Shown here one piece after another: positions 63,301 to 64,000 of a stretch of 64,000 bases of DNA. The notes beneath the pieces were generated by a model. That model searched no databases. It worked only from the letters and a program-made list of their open reading frames with translations, and was not told where the DNA came from. This stretch comes from an uncultured Lactobacillus sp. Lineage in GTDB: Bacteria > Bacillota > Bacilli > Lactobacillales > Lactobacillaceae. The DNA is taken from assembly GCA_910587695.1 (NCBI GenBank), contig CAJUNC010000013.1, positions 1 through 64,000 of the forward strand. Direction: 5' to 3'. Positions within the stretch are counted from its first letter, which is position 1, and each line of letters starts with the position of its first letter. Both the position numbers and the translations under genes were made by a program.

Positions 63301-64000
63301 TGTATTTTCAGCATTGATCTTTGCTTTAACAGCACTTGAATAGTATAAGGCTTCTCCTGAGTTTCCTGACATTGGGTCTCTAGGCATTCTTTGCCCGTTA
63401 AACAAAAGAAAATCAGGTAGCGTATAGGCATTATTGGCTGTAATCCTTATACCGACTGGTGCAGAAGTTGCCTTTCCAAGAACAACTGTTGGTTTATATT
63501 TAATGACCCACCGAATAGTTTCAGTTTGACTTGTATGTTGATCTTTTTGAATATATCCTGCTAAAAACGTGATCTTAGCAGTTTTATTATCTCCATTATG
63601 CCCATAATTTATCGGACTTGACGTAGTATAAATTTGCATTTCATTGCTATCTTGGACGGTTCTGAAGCTACTATTACTATTGCTAGCTTTAGAAACCGGT
63701 GTAACTGAACTTACTGCATCTTGGGAGGTATTTTCTTTAGCTACATCAACATCCATACTTTCATTTGGGATATCATTTTGCAAAGTAACTTCTTTATTTT
63801 CTAAAGTATCGTCAGCTTCTTTATTTTCCAACTTACTATTAGTTTCTTGATTTTCTGTAATAGCTTCATCTTCTTTGTCAGACACCACTACTTCTGCATT
63901 TTCTTGTGACAATGATGCTTCTGTCGTAGAAGTAGGTGCTTCATTTTTCAAAACGACTTCATTACTTGATTCTGAACTAGCATCAATTTGAACAGCGCTA
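60337..64000 (-). CDS. G5-domain cell-wall-anchored surface protein (N-terminus outside window)
   Basis: 1,220 residues are visible; the frame stays open to the window edge, so the signal peptide is missing. After an acidic/Ser/Thr-rich stretch and a non-repeat domain (about 63680-63120), there are about a dozen G5-like repeats of ~60 aa. These include three identical 127-aa pairs. The end has sorting signal LPQMG, a hydrophobic helix and KKRKEER. Sortase should anchor it to peptidoglycan, with a role in adhesion or biofilm inferred from G5 proteins such as Aap/SasG. LPQMG differs from canonical LPXTG. Confidence 0.9.
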   Translation of the reverse strand, partial: SAVQIDASSESSNEVVLKNEAPTSTTEASLSQENAEVVVSDKEDEAITENQETNSKLENKEADDTLENKEVTLQNDIPNESMDVDVAKENTSQDAVSSVTPVSKASNSNSSFRTVQDSNEMQIYTTSSPINYGHNGDNKTAKITFLAGYIQKDQHTSQTETIRWVIKYKPTVVLGKATSAPVGIRITANNAYTLPDFLLFNGQRMPRDPMSGNSGEALYYSSAVKAKINAENTIELTTIVKGRSPKTTGISFDFGTSNNPNDTKKIDPLEHTYAQARNLMIVTAKMDEKKYEAFLKEVEAPEDKIETSEIPFTVEYQADPNLEVGKTVIVQEGVNGEQTKTTKYTIQNGNVIENVSDPVVTKDPITEIINVGTKSKIEKTEIAFDTIYRGDESRPAKAESIANTGVKGEITTTTTYTLDPRTGNVTANEPTSVTTREKIDRVIVIGTKPTITETEIPFETSVQLDETMNASDPEVIVTVGKVGKKIVTTTYAVDAKGKITENTVEETVQPVTQVVKKGVGKESDISYQVIYQADKTKTAGEKTISVKGKTGVRHPNGTVMTPAVDEVVLVGTKPSVVEEVLAYQTRYEEDAMMKADEAPIVLVVGKNGKKVTTTTYKLDTTTGKVTENTPQVEVTEPVDEVIKKGVGKESDISYQVIYQADKTKTAGEKTISVKGKTGVRHPNGTVMTPAVDEVVLVGTKPSVVEEVLAYQTRYEEDAMMKADEAPIVLVVGKNGKKVTTTTYKLDTTTGKVTENTPQVEVTEPVDEVIKKGVGKESDISYQVIYQADKTKTAGEKTISVKGKTGVRHPNGTVMTPAVDEVVLVGTKPSVVEEVLAYQTRYEEDAMMKADEAPIVLVVGKNGKKVTTTTYKLDTTTGKVTENTPQVEVTEPVDEVIKKGVGKESDISYQVIYRADETRPLGVKTVSVKGQNGIMHPNGTITKAPVTEVVLVGIKPNVAEVAVPYHVVLIEDSTMLKTDPKIEIVAGKDGKAITTTSYALNETTGLVTVANVAKELIPAIDQEVKVGIGENKEIMYETRYVADEELEAGVTEVRVTGQVGVRHPNGTITTEPVTEIIAVGTMPKISEEILGFETIYQEDPNLPLGEMCVITPGKEGIKRLITTYTVDEVTGELIEMTSEEITEPQAEIVAKGTKVTQKEVVKTPEVKSVVAQTKEQPVPKSQELPQMGDKNKADTAMLLGSLGVLSALGLVAFSKKRKEER
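61268..62454. repeat. Tandem array of 381-bp repeats in the adhesin gene
   Basis: The same sequence recurs at exactly 381-bp steps (for example GACTTGATAGCTGATATC at 61270, 61651, 62032, 62413), about 3.1 copies, without a difference that I could find. Each unit encodes 127 aa (two G5-like modules, starting GVGKESDISYQ). Similar but diverged modules flank it on both sides. Confidence 0.93.

Noticed and set aside
1..64000. CRISPR array, toxin-antitoxin pair or restriction system
   Set aside because: No regularly spaced short repeats were seen. The only tandem array is the coding 381-bp repeat, and no genes of these defence families were recognised.

Overview
The window reads as chromosomal backbone of a low-GC Lactobacillaceae species. 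Evidence is the gene order pfkA-pyk-dnaE, dnaG-rpoD, glyQS and hisS-aspS behind T-boxes, the deo operon, PepN/PepT/PepD peptidases, strong AGGAGG-type ribosome sites, and a cell-wall protein with an LPQMG sorting signal. I would place it near Ligilactobacillus (the salivarius group), but that is inference. GATC is several-fold over-represented and mostly arises from an Ile ATC codon that follows a codon ending in G.

Layout. 1-1.3 kb: tyrosine integrase at the edge of a mobile element lying to the left. 1.4-14.8 kb: peptidases (pepN, pepD), an L,D-transpeptidase with a WalR-like operator, a DUF4931 HIT-like protein, rsmF, a hydrolase/MIP18/permease operon, a Cof phosphatase, a MITE-like 177-bp element, a tautomerase, YbjQ, a degenerate metallo-beta-lactamase-fold protein and a HesB-like protein. 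14.9-21.2 kb: TraX-like membrane protein, a Bce-type antimicrobial-peptide sensing and detoxification module (BceRSAB) with a BceR box, and CorA. 21.5-28.1 kb: pyk, pfkA, dnaE, a small DUF2929 protein. 28.2-45.1 kb: a long minus-strand block of housekeeping genes (clpB, pepT, nif3-like, trmK, rpoD, dnaG, glyS, glyQ, recO, era, dgkA, ybeY, phoH, yqeY, rpsU). 45.4-50.8 kb: ppsR, nfo, three overlapping glycosyltransferase genes, yitT. 51-55.3 kb: aspS-hisS with a T-box, tpx with a coupled tiny membrane protein, tRNA-Ser(CGA). 55.6-60.1 kb: an unrecognised gene and the nucleoside-catabolism operon deoC-deoB-deoD-pdp behind a cre box, with deoB interrupted by one in-frame TGA. 60.3-64 kb: C-terminal 1,220 residues of a G5-repeat surface adhesin containing three identical 381-bp units.

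Most genes are ordinary. The parts most worth a second look are the deoB nonsense codon inside an otherwise intact catabolic operon, the NNG-ATC codon-pair/GATC bias, the identical G5 repeat array, the paired ~70-nt bidirectional terminator elements, the MITE-like element, the apparent MBL pseudoenzyme, and the cis-regulatory boxes (WalR-like, BceR-like, cre). I did not find a convincing wholly new multi-gene system.
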